From positions 1 to 64,000 of the forward strand of contig NW_025777988.1 of the NCBI RefSeq assembly GCF_021130785.1: a stretch of 64,000 nucleotides of DNA, read 5' to 3'. This document shows, one piece after another, positions 52,006 to 63,399 of the stretch (its first letter is position 1; every line of letters starts with the position of its first letter). A model generated the notes under the pieces. It saw nothing but the letters and a program-made list of their open reading frames with translations, was not told the DNA's origin and searched no databases. A program made the position numbers and the translations under genes. Origin of the DNA: Homalodisca vitripennis. Lineage: Eukaryota > Arthropoda > Insecta > Hemiptera > Cicadellidae.

Positions 52006-54770
52006 GAGATGCATCTATCTTACTCTGCCTCTAATTTACTCTACTTTAAGCTCTCAATATGTGGTACTTTCTCTCCTCGCTTACTGGGTTCTAAACGACC
52101 TGCTAGGACGTTTACTCATATTTGCACGCCCGACTGCCACTCCTGACTGCGATTACTCTTTTTCCGGACTCACTCTCGCTATGTTTCCCACTTCAGTTCT
52201 ATCCCACTCCTCTCTGCACTCTCTCATTTCCGCACTTCATCATCCAAGCCTCTCTAGTAACTACCATAATGCCTTTTCCTCTCTACAAACATTACACACT
52301 TTCCCACTATCCCCACTCATCATTTCCCCCTTCTGCCTAACTCTCCTGTCCTCTCTCAAAACTTCACAGGCTCACCTACTTCAACTCTCTATCCCACTAA
52401 CTCTCAGCGAATTGCTTTACTTGAACAGCCCTACTGATGTTCTCTACTCCCTCACATACCTGTGTCCTCACTCCTCTTCACTCTTTCACCGGTGACACTC
52501 TACTTTACACTCCTAGTCACCCTCACTTCACTGCATACTCCCACTATCCTCTGTCTCATATAGCCGTCTGCTACTTGCTATATATCCTCTCTACTTAGTA
52601 TTACCCGCTCCTCTTCTTCTTTTCTATCTCCACCTTTATCCTACTTACCCACTCCTTTACTACAACTGGGGCACTCCACTAACTTCTACTTTTATTTGAC
52701 TCTAATTCTCTAACTCTCGATCTACTTCTTCACTCACTTTCTCCATAACCCACTACTCTCCTTAATTCTACCTCCTCACCCTGCCTCCTCCTCCTTTCCC
52801 ACGCCTCTAAGCCCTTCCACCTCTTACTGTCCCTCACACCACCATCCCCGATCCAACTCTAATCTCTTCAAGAACATCGCCCTACGTCGTCCTCGTCACC
52901 TCTTTGCTAATTCTCTAGGACCTAACTCTCTCTTTGTTCACTCCCCTCACTTCCACTTTTTCAACATTCTACTACCTGACACTATCACTCGTCGCTCACT
53001 CTCTCCCACTAGACTCACATTCCACTGATCCCTTCTCTCCTCTGTCCTCCATTACTCTACTCCTGCACCCTTACTCCACTATAACATCTCTCACCGCCCA
53101 CTCCCAGCTACTCACCTATTCTCCCGCTCTTCCCTTCCTCTTTCTCTTTCACTCGCTTATCTTCTTACTACCTCACTCTGCTCTCCCCGCTCTTACTCTC
53201 TTGCTTCTACCACTACCGTTCACGTTGCTCTCTCCTCTTTCTTCACATGCTCGAATCTGCCTCTTCATCTGAGACCTTCATTATGTTTAACCCTGTCTTA
53301 CCCCTGTCCCCACTTCTTTCTTAACGTAACTCTATTGACTCCTCTACTCATCCGGCTACCCCCTGCACTTCCTGTCTCTGGCTCGCGCTCCTCTCTCTCA
53401 CTGATACTCTTCTCACCCCACCTGTTTCTCCCTCTGTACTCACTTGCGCTATGCCACTCTCTTACCTACTCTTACTCACCTCATCCCACTCTGACTTCCA
53501 CTACTCATCCCTCCCCACTCTTAATGCTCTGGACAAACTCTGCTTTCGCGAATGCTACTAGCCTCCCTCCCCTTGCCCTTTCCCACTATTATCCTACTAT
53601 CAACACCGCTCTCTCCAATCTCTTTTGCTCCCTCTTAAACATCTGCCACACTGCACTTGTTTCAGCACTCTCTACCCCATGCTCTCCATCTGACTTCCCA
53701 CGTTTACGGAACTAAAGTCTGACTCTCGCGTAACCCTGCACGTTCTATCTTCCACCTCTATATCCTATCTCTGCTACATCCCACTTACTTCCTTTATGCT
53801 ATCCATCACCTACCAGTACTGCTTACTCTCTCACGCTCTATGCTAATACTAACTCCTCATTTTCTCTCCACTACTACAATCCCACTCTTCCTTCTTACTT
53901 CCTACTGCCTGCCCTATTACTCGGTATCTCCCACGTCTACTAGCTTCCTGCATAGACTCATCGTCATTTACTTACTCTCACCTCACCACTGGTCACCTCT
54001 TCTCCCAGTCTTCCTTCACCGTCAAGGTGAGTTTAAAGCCCTCTATCCGTCCACTGCTCATCCCTCCACTCAGGTCTCTTTCCTCTGTTCGCTCCAGCAT
54101 CTCCTGTCCCATACTCTTCTACTCAGATTTCTTCTTGCTCCACTCTCACTCCTTACGTACCTCCCGTTTACTATTAGACTCTCCTCCATCCACGCCTCAC
54201 TCTGCGCCTATCCTTTTATATTTCCTTACACGTGTTCCACTGCACTCTTATACAGCTCCTCCCACTCTCCCCTCTCACTCCTAGTACTAACGTTCTCGCC
54301 GTTCTACACCCCGCTATCTTACCTCACTCACTCTCCGCTTCTGAGCTCTCCCTGCCTGACGCGTAACCTAGTAAAGCGACCTCTCGACTCTTGCCTTGTA
54401 CTCCTCTCTTCTGCCATCTGTAGGCTTTTCTCCCAATGTTCCTTACTCCCACTTAAACAAACCGTCTAGACATTACGTTGTATTTCGCTTGCTACTTACA
54501 CATTGAACTCCTCCTCTTCTCTAGTCATCACTCTTCAGACCTTTTCATCTTCCCACTTTCCACCTAGCTCCTTTTCTTCCCCCTTACAGCTCACATCCCA
54601 CTTCATCACCCCCTCACCTTTCCCTGGTTACTGACTCCACCCTACTCTTCTGCTCCTTACCCTCACTTGCTTCTTAGCTTCCTTCGACAATCCGGGCTCC
54701 ATCTACTCCTATCCGAATTCCTCACTACCCTGCCTACCAACTCCACTCTAACTCACTTACAATCCCGTTA
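52006..54770. repeat. C/T-rich low-complexity tract with opposite skew
   Basis: A sharp switch to words such as ctctc, cactc, tactc and ccact. A hand count on the line at 53,041 gives C 27, T 18, A 12, G 3. G is rare throughout. Plus-strand frames of 144, 112, 126 and 209 codons (52,061-52,495; 52,934-53,272; 53,335-53,715; 53,840-54,469) are made almost only of Leu, Ser, Pro, Thr, Tyr and His. They exist because TAA, TAG and TGA are rare in such sequence, and they have no start context or domain, so none is called a gene. The tract resembles the reverse complement of the 14.3-32 kb tract but is richer in T and C. Confidence 0.75.
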
Positions 54771-57094
54771 AAACAGAATTTTTCGATACTTGACCCTATT
54801 AGGGACTTTTATAGCTAACAGTTATATTATATAATACGAATTATTGAAGTTTTGTAAACGAACACCAATTTACTATTATATATCCTACATCAATTTTCAG
54901 TTTGCCTTGGTTGACCGAAGAAAATACAGTCAAAATGTATATTTAATGCCCATTTTTAATTTATTTCATTCTTTCGTTCCCGATGATAGGAAATATATAC
55001 ATCATATCAGAGACAGCCTCATACACCTGTCAAAAGAAACGACTTAAAATGGATTTTATAAAAAGTTAAGGTTTTTTAATTTTATAGTCCCATGTTAACA
55101 TAACTTGATATCCAATACTATAATATTAGCCAAAGATAAAGCATTTAAAAGTACATAAATAACAATGTAAAATATGCAACGTGGTAATACTTATTATTAA
55201 CTGAAAAATTCTTTCTTATTGTTTTAATTATTGTTAGAGCTGGAATAGGTTCATTAGTTAATAAAGCAAAGTCCAGCTCATTTATTCATATAAAAGGATT
55301 TCTTTGTTGCCGCTTCACAAGGCTAGATCTGTTGGATATCATATTTCTGACCATCTTTAATGTATTAGGAACATTTCATAAGGTAGGTTTAGTCCCTTAC
55401 CTTATGCCATATATGACCTTAAATCTAAAAACTGGCGTAAAGAACTAATGCTGTAACTCATTAGAGAAATTTACACACTATATAAAACTAAAAAAATTGA
55501 AAACAGTGGTTTAAATTTAAGTAAACATGTGATTTTACTGTCATAAAGATATGCTTATGTGCAAAACAATTGATTTACATCAAACAGCCATTTTCAATTA
55601 ATATTTTAGGAAACTTCCAGAGGCAAAAAAGATGGTATAACTTTTGCTACTATATAGACCGAGTGAGGTGTAAGCCGCGAAGAGATTTTCTCTGTAATAA
55701 GGATTTTGGCATGTTCTATTTTATGAACAGGAAACGTTTAGAAGGTCCTGTATTTTGTATTGTAGTACTTGTATTGAGTTATGCCAAAAAAATGATGCTA
55801 ATGAAAGATTCTTTTCGTAACCTCTACTAAATTAAATATCTTGTACCTGGATCTTTACAAAAAAGTAGCTTTACCTAGGGTAACTCGTTAACATGACGGT
55901 TTCCAAAACATGTTAAATGAGGAAACGAATGTAGTGATACATAAAACATCAGTTGTTGAAAATTGAATGACTGCATTCTAAAAAAATATTTCAAATGTAT
56001 GAGTGTAACTCTAAAAGTAATTTCAAAGTGACGTTTCAATCCTTGATTCTTGGGGTTGATCCAAAAACGTACCGTCTCTTCTTTATGAAGACAATTAATT
56101 TCTAAAAGATTCCCCGAAACATGGAAATAAAACCACTACATTCTCATCCATCACAGAAAGAACCGGTAAATGTATACATAGACGACTGATCACACGCGAA
56201 CACAAGCAACACGATGGTCTGACCTCTATTTGTCCAAGCAGAGGAGCGCGGGACTTGGATTTTGAGGTAGAGTCATTTGTAAGTCTACCTACAACGGATG
56301 CAAGGTGGGAGGAATCCGCCGAGTCGTAATAGCGCCGTAAGATTTACATTAATATGAGTCGCAACGTCTATAATCAAAAAAGAATAAGATTGATAAACTT
56401 CAGTTTCACTTTCCAAGACTGACAACGTTTTGTAAGTCTTGAATGCGTAATATAACGTTTCATTCCACGTTGAAAGATCTAATTGTCATTTCTTGAACGT
56501 GGTAATCCTGGCAGTCGGCTTAAAAACCACCGTGTACGCTTACATTAATTTTGACACATGAAAATCCTTAATTCATTGTCTGACGGTTTTCACGTTATTA
56601 TTTTTTTAATTCTAAAAATTTTGCGGGGAATTTTGAATCTGTGTACAGAAATGTAAAAAAACCATATCACTACTATTCCTTACAATAATTTTATTAATAT
56701 AATCACCTTCCCTTAAGACCTTTAGAACGATGTGGAGCTTTTAAGCCACAGAGTGGATAATAATTACTTTCATTCATAATTTTTTTTTAACGCATTATTT
56801 GAGCGTGTACACAGAATATTTTTATACCATTTATCTATACCAATAGACTTAAGTGGCCTTTAATTCATATTTCATGATAATTGATATTATATTTATTTGT
56901 GTCTAGTATTCCTCAGTTTAAACACCATTTAACAAAATTCTCCCTTCAAAATATCTTTGTTATTTGAAAGTTTAAAATTAAAAATATGAAATTAGAGCCC
57001 TATATAGTTATCTAAAACATAGTTTATCTCTTTATGATTAATTACATTTTACTATGTAAGGGAATTGTAATGTGTAAATGAAATATAATAATAT
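54771..57094. other. AT-rich sequence, no supported gene
   Basis: Short frames at 54,844-55,047 and 55,570-55,830 show no recognisable domain and are not called. A slightly GC-richer patch at about 56,190-56,345 contains no tRNA fold or frame that I can support. Confidence 0.5.
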
Positions 57095-57098
57095 GGCA

Positions 57099-57133
57099 TA
57101 TATATATATTGTTATATATATATATATAATATA
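57099..57133. repeat. (AT)n microsatellite
   Basis: Alternating AT with a tgtt break. Further short AT arrays follow at about 57,176-57,202 and 57,319-57,334. Confidence 0.85.
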
Positions 57134-57541
57134 GCAATAAGGTTATTACGCATTTATACTAAATTTAATGAATGTTATATATATAATATACTATATATAG
57201 ATAAATAATTTAAAAAGAGTAGTTTTAATGTACGACCATATCTAAATCCTCGTAAATTCTAGTGAGAGTATATAGATTTACCTTTGCTCAATTACAATTC
57301 AATGATTTTTTAATAAAAGATATATATATATATTTCGAAGACAAAATTGTACTTCTATCGCACGGTGAGTCTTATTTTAGTAAATAAATAAAATAACTAC
57401 AAAATTATCCATTAGAGAAACGAAAGTGCCATCAATGTTGTTTATGAAATAACCAATAAATTACATTATATATGACATCTTAAAGCTTCCTTACTTGTTT
57501 TCTTGTTTTATAGAGCCCTTTATGTTCATTTATATATAAAG

Positions 57542-57564
57542 ATATATATATATATATATATATA
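57542..57564. repeat. (AT)n array at the truncated end of the Penelope-like element
   Basis: An uninterrupted 23-base alternating AT run. Recognisable Penelope-like coding sequence on the minus strand stops just beyond it. Confidence 0.85.
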
Positions 57565-58990
57565 GTAGAGAGTGAAATGCTGCTAATTTGTGCTTCCATG
57601 GATGGTTAGAGGATGGATGTATTAGAAGATCTGTTTCGGTTGTTTTTTCTATAAATTTTCTAATGAGTGGTTTCCATTAAGATTAAAAATGCTTATATCA
57701 AGAAAGTTAATTTGACTTTTTTGGATTTCGTTTTGAAAACTTCATTGTTGGGGATATAGAATTGAGGAATGTTAAAAACTTGGTCCTGCTTGCTTCTCAA
57801 ACACCTTTGAAAAGACATAAGATATCATCAACATATCTAAACCAGTAAATTGATTTTACCTTTAATATGGATTAGTACCAACTCATTATTTGGTTGTTTT
57901 CTAAATGTTGCATATATATATTTTGCAAGACTGCCTGACAGAGGAGATTCCAATTGCCAACGTCCATCTTCTAGTTTGTAAAAGTCCTTTTTGTATTGAA
58001 AATAATTTTGATTAACAGTAGATTTTTTTCAATGATAAAATATCGTCAATTTCATTCATTGACTGTATTATTAAGAATGATATTTTTTTATCTTTTAGAG
58101 TTTGAATTGTTTCTTGTTTTGGAATGTCGAGTACATGTTGTTAACATCAAAGGAAAATGAAAACGAGTTTAATGGAATTTAAATGTCTTTAATTGATTTG
58201 CCAGATTACTTGAATTTAATACACTGAAATTTTCTTCAAAATGCATGTTGGTTTTTATTTTGTTATTGAAAAATTTACATTACCTTGTAAGTAGGAGCGT
58301 TTACGAAAATTGACTACTGGTCTAATTTGGAATATCCGTTATGAAGTCTTTGGTTGACATTTTAGTGTAGGAGCTTATGGATTTGTCATTTTGAGTTGGT
58401 ATTGCTCTGCTTTTGTTAAGCATTTTGCATTTAGTTATTGTGGAATTTATAGTTTTGTGTATTCTTGGGTTTGGGTCTTTTTTAATTTTTTTAAGATTGT
58501 TTGCTGTCCAATGAATGTTTCAATCTTTCTTGATATGTTTGGCTGTCGATAATTACTACTGTATTCCCTTTGTCCGGCCTTTGATATCATACAGTTTTAT
58601 CTTTTAGTTTTCTTGAGATGGACGATACTAATTTCATATCATTATTTGACTTTTTAATTAATTTGGGTATTTGTACTTTAAAGTTACTTTTTGTTTAGTT
58701 CATGGACAAGATTATATCGGAAAGGTTCTTGGAGTTCTGATTCTGTTTTATTTATGGCTGTTTCTAAATTGATTAGGTCATCTTTGATTATTGGTATATT
58801 TTGATCCAGATTTATATTATAATTGAGGGATTTATCTAATAGTGCCATCTCATCACCATAAAATTGGATAGATGATAAGTTTTTAATTCTTGTGGCAGAA
58901 ATCTTGATTATCATGCAATGTCTAGTGTTTTTGAATAATTGTCTTCCTGTGAGATAAAAATTATTTATCTTCTTAAGATGAACTTGCTTT
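57565..58990 (-). pseudogene. Penelope-like element reverse transcriptase, 3'-truncated
   Basis: Reverse transcriptase of a Penelope-like retroelement read on the minus strand. From the 5' side: an N-terminal part open at 58,914-58,684 (NLSSIQF, LLDKSLNYNI), matching the helical N-terminus of the family; RPDKGNTVVIID (58,580-58,545), its conserved K-x-D-K-G-N-x-V-V signature; RPVVNFRK (about 58,325-58,300); motif A FDVNNMYS (58,151-58,128); a damaged LSGSLA / NIYM region (about 57,940-57,910); catalytic WFRYVDDILCLF (about 57,843-57,808); then RKTTETDLLIHPSSNHPWKH and KLAAFHSL (about 57,650-57,565). The frame changes several times. Coding stops at the (AT)n array, so the GIY-YIG endonuclease that follows RT in most of the family is missing. 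No LPKIHK-type stretch is readable. Family assignment is secure; the element is not functional as given. Confidence 0.9.
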
Positions 58991-59190
58991 TTCTTTCATG
59001 ATGATGGTTTTGATTCCAATATTATATGCAAAAAAATGAATATAATGAACGTATCAATCGAAGAAATAAAAACGAGAAATTAAATTAACATTTACACCAA
59101 GAAAGCATTGAAGAAATTGAATATTAATAACACAGCAATGGATCAAAACCATCTTGTTAACATCTGGATTTAAATAGTCGACAGTTGTAA

Positions 59191-59319
59191 TATTTATTTG
59201 TTTTTGTTTATGATTTAGTTAGAGGTTAATGTTAACACTGAAGATGGTTTATACCGAAACACGTGTCTGAAATAAAAAGAATTTTTAAAAGGGATTTAGT
59301 TTCCGATTTATTATTCTAA
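59191..59319. repeat. Direct repeat, copy 1, upstream of the Penelope-like element
   Basis: Begins tatttatttg and contains tagaggttaatgtt, agatggttt, gtctgaaataaaaagaa, ttttaaa and ccgatttattattcta. Copy 2 has the same landmarks. It may be the terminal-repeat-like (pLTR) part of the element, which is typical of Penelope-like elements arranged as tandem partial copies. Confidence 0.75.
59238..59272 (+). other. Hammerhead-ribozyme-like motif (weak candidate)
   Basis: The plus strand shows ctgaaga (matches CUGANGA), a small ggt/acc stem, then gaaac, a self-complementary acacgtgt and a following c. These are the pieces and order of a hammerhead core with a very short stem III. Hammerhead motifs are known in Penelope-like terminal repeats. 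Against it: an extra T before the stem II arm, a weak stem I (only two adjacent pairs obvious), and a strand opposite to the neighbouring RT. Confidence 0.2.
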
Positions 59320-59380
59320 CATAAAGATAACCCTATAATGTGGAGTTCATAACATTATATATATATATAATAAATCAGTA

Positions 59381-59526
59381 TATTTATTTGTTTTGTTTAT
59401 TATTTAGTTTTAGAGGTTAATGTTCACAGTGTAGATGGTTTTTATCATATACCGTAACTTACATCATGTCTGAAATAAAAAGAAGTTTTTAAAGGTGATT
59501 TTTGTTTACCGATTTATTATTCTAAT
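59381..59526. repeat. Direct repeat, copy 2
   Basis: Same landmarks as 59,191-59,319, with insertions in the middle (tttttatcatataccgtaac). An (AT)n-containing spacer of about 60 bases separates the two copies, and a long AT array follows directly. Confidence 0.75.
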
Positions 59527-59608
59527 ATATATATATAAAATATATACTATATATATATATATATATAAATATATATATATATAATATTTAATATATATAT
59601 ATTAAAAT
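59524..59608. repeat. Long imperfect (AT)n array
   Basis: About 85 bases of alternating AT with a few aaa and tac breaks, directly after direct repeat copy 2. With 57,542-57,564 it brackets the Penelope-like element region. Confidence 0.85.
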
Positions 59609-62049
59609 AATATCCGGGAGGAGAATTTTAAGAGTTGGATTATCTAAGCGTTTACGTTATATAAAAATATTGAATATAAACTTAAAGTATATATAGTAAT
59701 AAACATGTTTACGTTTAAAAAATAAAGTTACATCTGACAAAACTTATATTTCAATCAGAGATGAGCTATCGAAGGAAATAAGTGATATAATGAATAATAG
59801 GCATCAAAAAGTTTTAAATTTACTTTTAGTCTACACTTTTAATACATTTTAACATTGAAACTATTTAGGAAGTAATGTTTTATGAACCAAATGTGGCTGG
59901 GTTAACAAGTCGCAAATCATTTACGACGATGTGTCTGAAAGACAACGCAAATACAATTACAAGGACAAAAATTGATCTATTTAACAAAATATATCTTTAT
60001 AAAGTTAAATCAATTGAGATATATCACAGCATTTTAAAACAAGCGTATCTATTCTTGTAACTAATGTTTTATCGAATGACGACATTATTGGTAGTGTTCA
60101 TCAATTTTGGCTTTAATGAAGCAGAAACACAACTGATTAAAAGCAATATCGTAAGAGTAGTCCCTAAACAACTTAATAATGTGTATCCTGATTGGATGTT
60201 GTAGAAAACTTTATGTTCTTTCTAATTTTGTAGGCTGACAAAGAACTAAATTCCGTTCTGGATAGCACAACTAATTAATAAAAACTCGTAACTGAAGAAT
60301 TGTATGATACTGTTCCTTCGAGATTACTCCTGATTGTTACGTCGATTCAGTATACATATCGGACAATCAATAATGATTCTAGATGAGAAAACTTTTTCCT
60401 ACATGATTGTAGCCTTTATAACATACAGTTGACCACTACTTATCACAATTTTCCACCTTCATAGTATTTAAAAATCTAAATATAATCCGCTATGACTGCT
60501 AAATTAAATAATGACCGTCCAATTTTTTTATGTTTTAAATGTAAACAAATATAGTATAGTCTTTGGTTATATATTTTCAAACTAGCAAGTATTTTGCGGC
60601 TTTGCACGTGACTCATTATTCAATAACATAGGCATAACCTTCTATATTAAACATAATGAAAAATCCTGAAGATGACTGATTTTCACTGGAAAATATCCCA
60701 ATCAACTGAGAAATTTTAAAGATTATTTAATATGATTTAGAAAAATCTATTTGTATAGCACTGCAGAAATAGAGAGTAGAAAAACAATGATATGTTCCAA
60801 TAAAATACAAAGGTGTATCTGCAGTATTTCATAATAGTTTAATTTCCATGAAATAATTTTATATAAATAGTTAAACTCCTGCAAAATAAAATATTTTAAC
60901 AGAGTGATAAATTCTGTTTAAATGTATAATAACTACTTGGTACCTTTATTATTGCCGACTTGTTGGGTTATTTTGTCCTTTATTGTTTGCGCTTAAAATA
61001 AACGGGATTATAGAGATTTAACCTTAGATTAATTAATACAGTGCATTATGTATATCATATATCAGAATTACAATACGGTTGTATCTAGAGCGATAGTAAT
61101 TACCGATGTTTGGTTTTTAACTTCATAAGTACGATAAGAAACTGTTTATTACCTTTTTTTTTCGCCACACCTAAAATAATTATAATATAGTAAAGTGACA
61201 AGAGACGGAACGGCCTGATTATTTTCAAATTTCATAATTAATAATAATATAGGATATTATTAAAATTTAAAGGATATAAAATCTATTTTACAGCCGCGAT
61301 TATTGAAATTAAGTTCTTGACATTAGAAACTCATTTTTAAGGCTATCGTGCCTGGTTCAAGACGATGAAATACGCTCTGGGGCAATATAGTTTGTACCAA
61401 TAATATTAACTGGCAATAATAGTTGTCATACGTCTCACTACTCCGGTATATTTATGTTGTCAAAGGCTGTTATTTCGTAACCTATCCCCTAATTTTTATT
61501 TTATATAATAGTTGGATTTACTATAAAAACTGTGAGAAATTTGCATGTATAAAGGTTATTACTGGAGCCTTCAACAGTAAACTGAGTATGATGATGAAAC
61601 GTACGGCCAGACATTACATACACGTAATAAAAATGATCGTGTAAAAATAAAATTAATATAACTAATATTTCATATTCCAGTGTAGAGATCTAAGATGTCT
61701 ATAAATCGAGTTTATTACACAACTGTAACTATATATGCATACTATATGTGCTCCATACCGAATTTATTTTTATTTTTTGCATTGTGACAGATATGTAACG
61801 AGCAAATAACGCAATATAAAAGTATTTTATTTAAATAAACTTATGAATAATATTAAAATGTATGAAATTGTGATATAAAGTGTGGTACAAATTTTAATAA
61901 TAACTAAAAAAAAATAAATTTGCAGAAGTCTTGGAATAAAAATTTAAAAATGTTTTAAGGGACTTAAATGGTTTTCAAACCCATTATTTCAATGTACTCA
62001 ATAATTCAGAAACATTTAGTTCCGTCTGTAGGTTTAAACATTTTTTTTT
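59609..62049. other. AT-rich sequence, no supported gene
   Basis: Small frames at 59,875-60,060 and 61,423-61,644 have no recognisable domain. I see no long terminal repeat or gag/protease sequence before the gypsy pol, so its upstream half is absent or unreadable here. Confidence 0.5.
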
Positions 62050-62640
62050 AAATCGCTCTAGGAGATATGGCAATTTTGCAAAACTTGGATTTGAGTAATT
62101 CTCGTTTTATCAATTAAAATTTACGGAAAAAAGCAAGCATTTAACTGGTTATTGTTATACACCTTTCGAATCATACGAAATTAAACCGTGTACCGTATTT
62201 GGTTACACTTGGGAAGCGGAAACAATGAGCGATTATTAAATAAAGTGTTGCCAAGGTGTAAAATTTTCAGTATGCTGTTAAATTATGTAGATGAAAACCA
62301 TTAATAAATATTTAGTAAAAGTTTACCAGAGCATATAGAACATGTCAGAGGTGTGTTGTGGAGAGGCTGGCCAAACATGGACTTTAACAGTTAACCCCGA
62401 ATAAGGTGAGCTTTGCATGTAAAGAGATCAAGTTTTTAGGTCACCTAATCTCTAAGGACGAGATAAGAGTCGACCCGGATAGAACTTCGGCCATTAAAGA
62501 TGCGAGAGAGCCAAAGGACGCAAAAGGCGTAAGAAGATTTATTGGAGCGGTGAGGTTATTTCGCAAAGTTTATACCAAATTATGCAGACAAGGCAGCATG
62601 CTTGAACGAATTAAGAAAAAAGAATAGGAAATTTGAGTGG
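62050..62640 (+). pseudogene. Gypsy-type reverse transcriptase, C-terminal two thirds
   Basis: Copies the element RNA into cDNA inside the virus-like particle. Readable parts are ILQNLDLSNSRFYQLKF (about 62,072-62,122), covering the motif A aspartate; YTPFESYE (about 62,157-62,180); NKVLPR (about 62,240-62,257), reached across a frame change; and LNYVD (62,278-62,292), where the second Asp of the YVDD box is lost to a small frame break. The best frame, open at 62,406-62,627, gives FACKEIKFLGHLISKDEIRV and then DPDRTSAIKDAREPKDAKGV and RRFIGA, the typical end of the RT palm/connection region. The N-terminal fingers are not visible. Confidence 0.9.
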
Positions 62641-62689
62641 ACTCAGGAGTGCCAGGAGGAGCTTCAACAGCTTAAAGGAAAGTGTAAGT

Positions 62690-63115
62690 ACACCACCGGT
62701 ATTAATAATACCAGATTATAAAAAGCCATTAATTTATCCTATGTACGGATGCGAGTGAACAAGGCAGCAGGAAGTTGTTTAATGCAGGAAAATAGAAGGT
62801 GAGAAAAAACCAGTGGCTTATTATTCAAAAAAAAATTTAATGAGTCAGAACAAAGAAACTTTGACTGTGTACCAAAAGGAAGCACTGGCAGTGGTATGCG
62901 CAATAAACAAATTCCGCAGTTACCTAGAAAGTAAGACCTTTTACGCTAACAACGGACAATAGTACACTAGCGTGGGTACTAGGTAATTTCAGGAAAACTG
63001 GGAAAGTTAGGTAGGTGGGCAGCTACAATTTTGAGCCTTACACGTTTAAAATTAAACATTTTAAATCGGAAGACAATGCGGTGGCAGACTATTTATCTAG
63101 ATTATTCGAATGTAG
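62690..63115 (+). pseudogene. Gypsy-type RNase H domain
   Basis: Removes the RNA strand from RNA:DNA hybrids during element reverse transcription. CTDASEQG (62,742-62,765) carries the first catalytic Asp. YQKEALAVVCAINKF (about 62,870-62,914) carries the catalytic Glu. LTTDNSTLAWVLGNF (62,946-62,990) carries the next Asp. DNAVADYLSRLFE (63,072-63,110) is the usual end with the fourth acidic residue region. There are frame changes between these blocks, and two of the blocks are in frame with each other only after single-base shifts. Confidence 0.9.
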
Positions 63116-63399
63116 AGATAAAAATGGAAAGTGTGGAGGAAATTGAAGAATACCAGTACGGTATACAAAATGATAGTGGTAAACAGACAATAGTATAAGA
63201 GTAGCAATTAAGGAAGAAAATGTAAATAATGTATTAGTAAATAGCATAGGTAATTTTCCGCTAGCTTATACGGAACTTAAGGTTCATCAAACCCAGGACA
63301 ATGTAATACGAAATATTTATAGTAGTATAAAAAGGTGGTTACTAACTCGGAAAAAAAATATTTCTTGTGTAAGGGGAATAGTAATGTATAGAAAGTAAG

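Noticed and set aside
53840..54469. 209-codon plus-strand open frame, with others of 112-144 codons at 52,061-53,715
   Set aside because: They lie wholly in C/T-rich DNA where stop codons are rare. The products are nearly all Leu/Ser/Pro/Thr/Tyr/His with no domain.
55570..55830. 86-codon plus-strand frame
   Set aside because: No recognisable domain or supporting context. It is similar in length to chance frames nearby.
56190..56345. GC-richer patch considered as an RNA gene or exon
   Set aside because: No cloverleaf, splice-bounded frame or repeat family could be identified.
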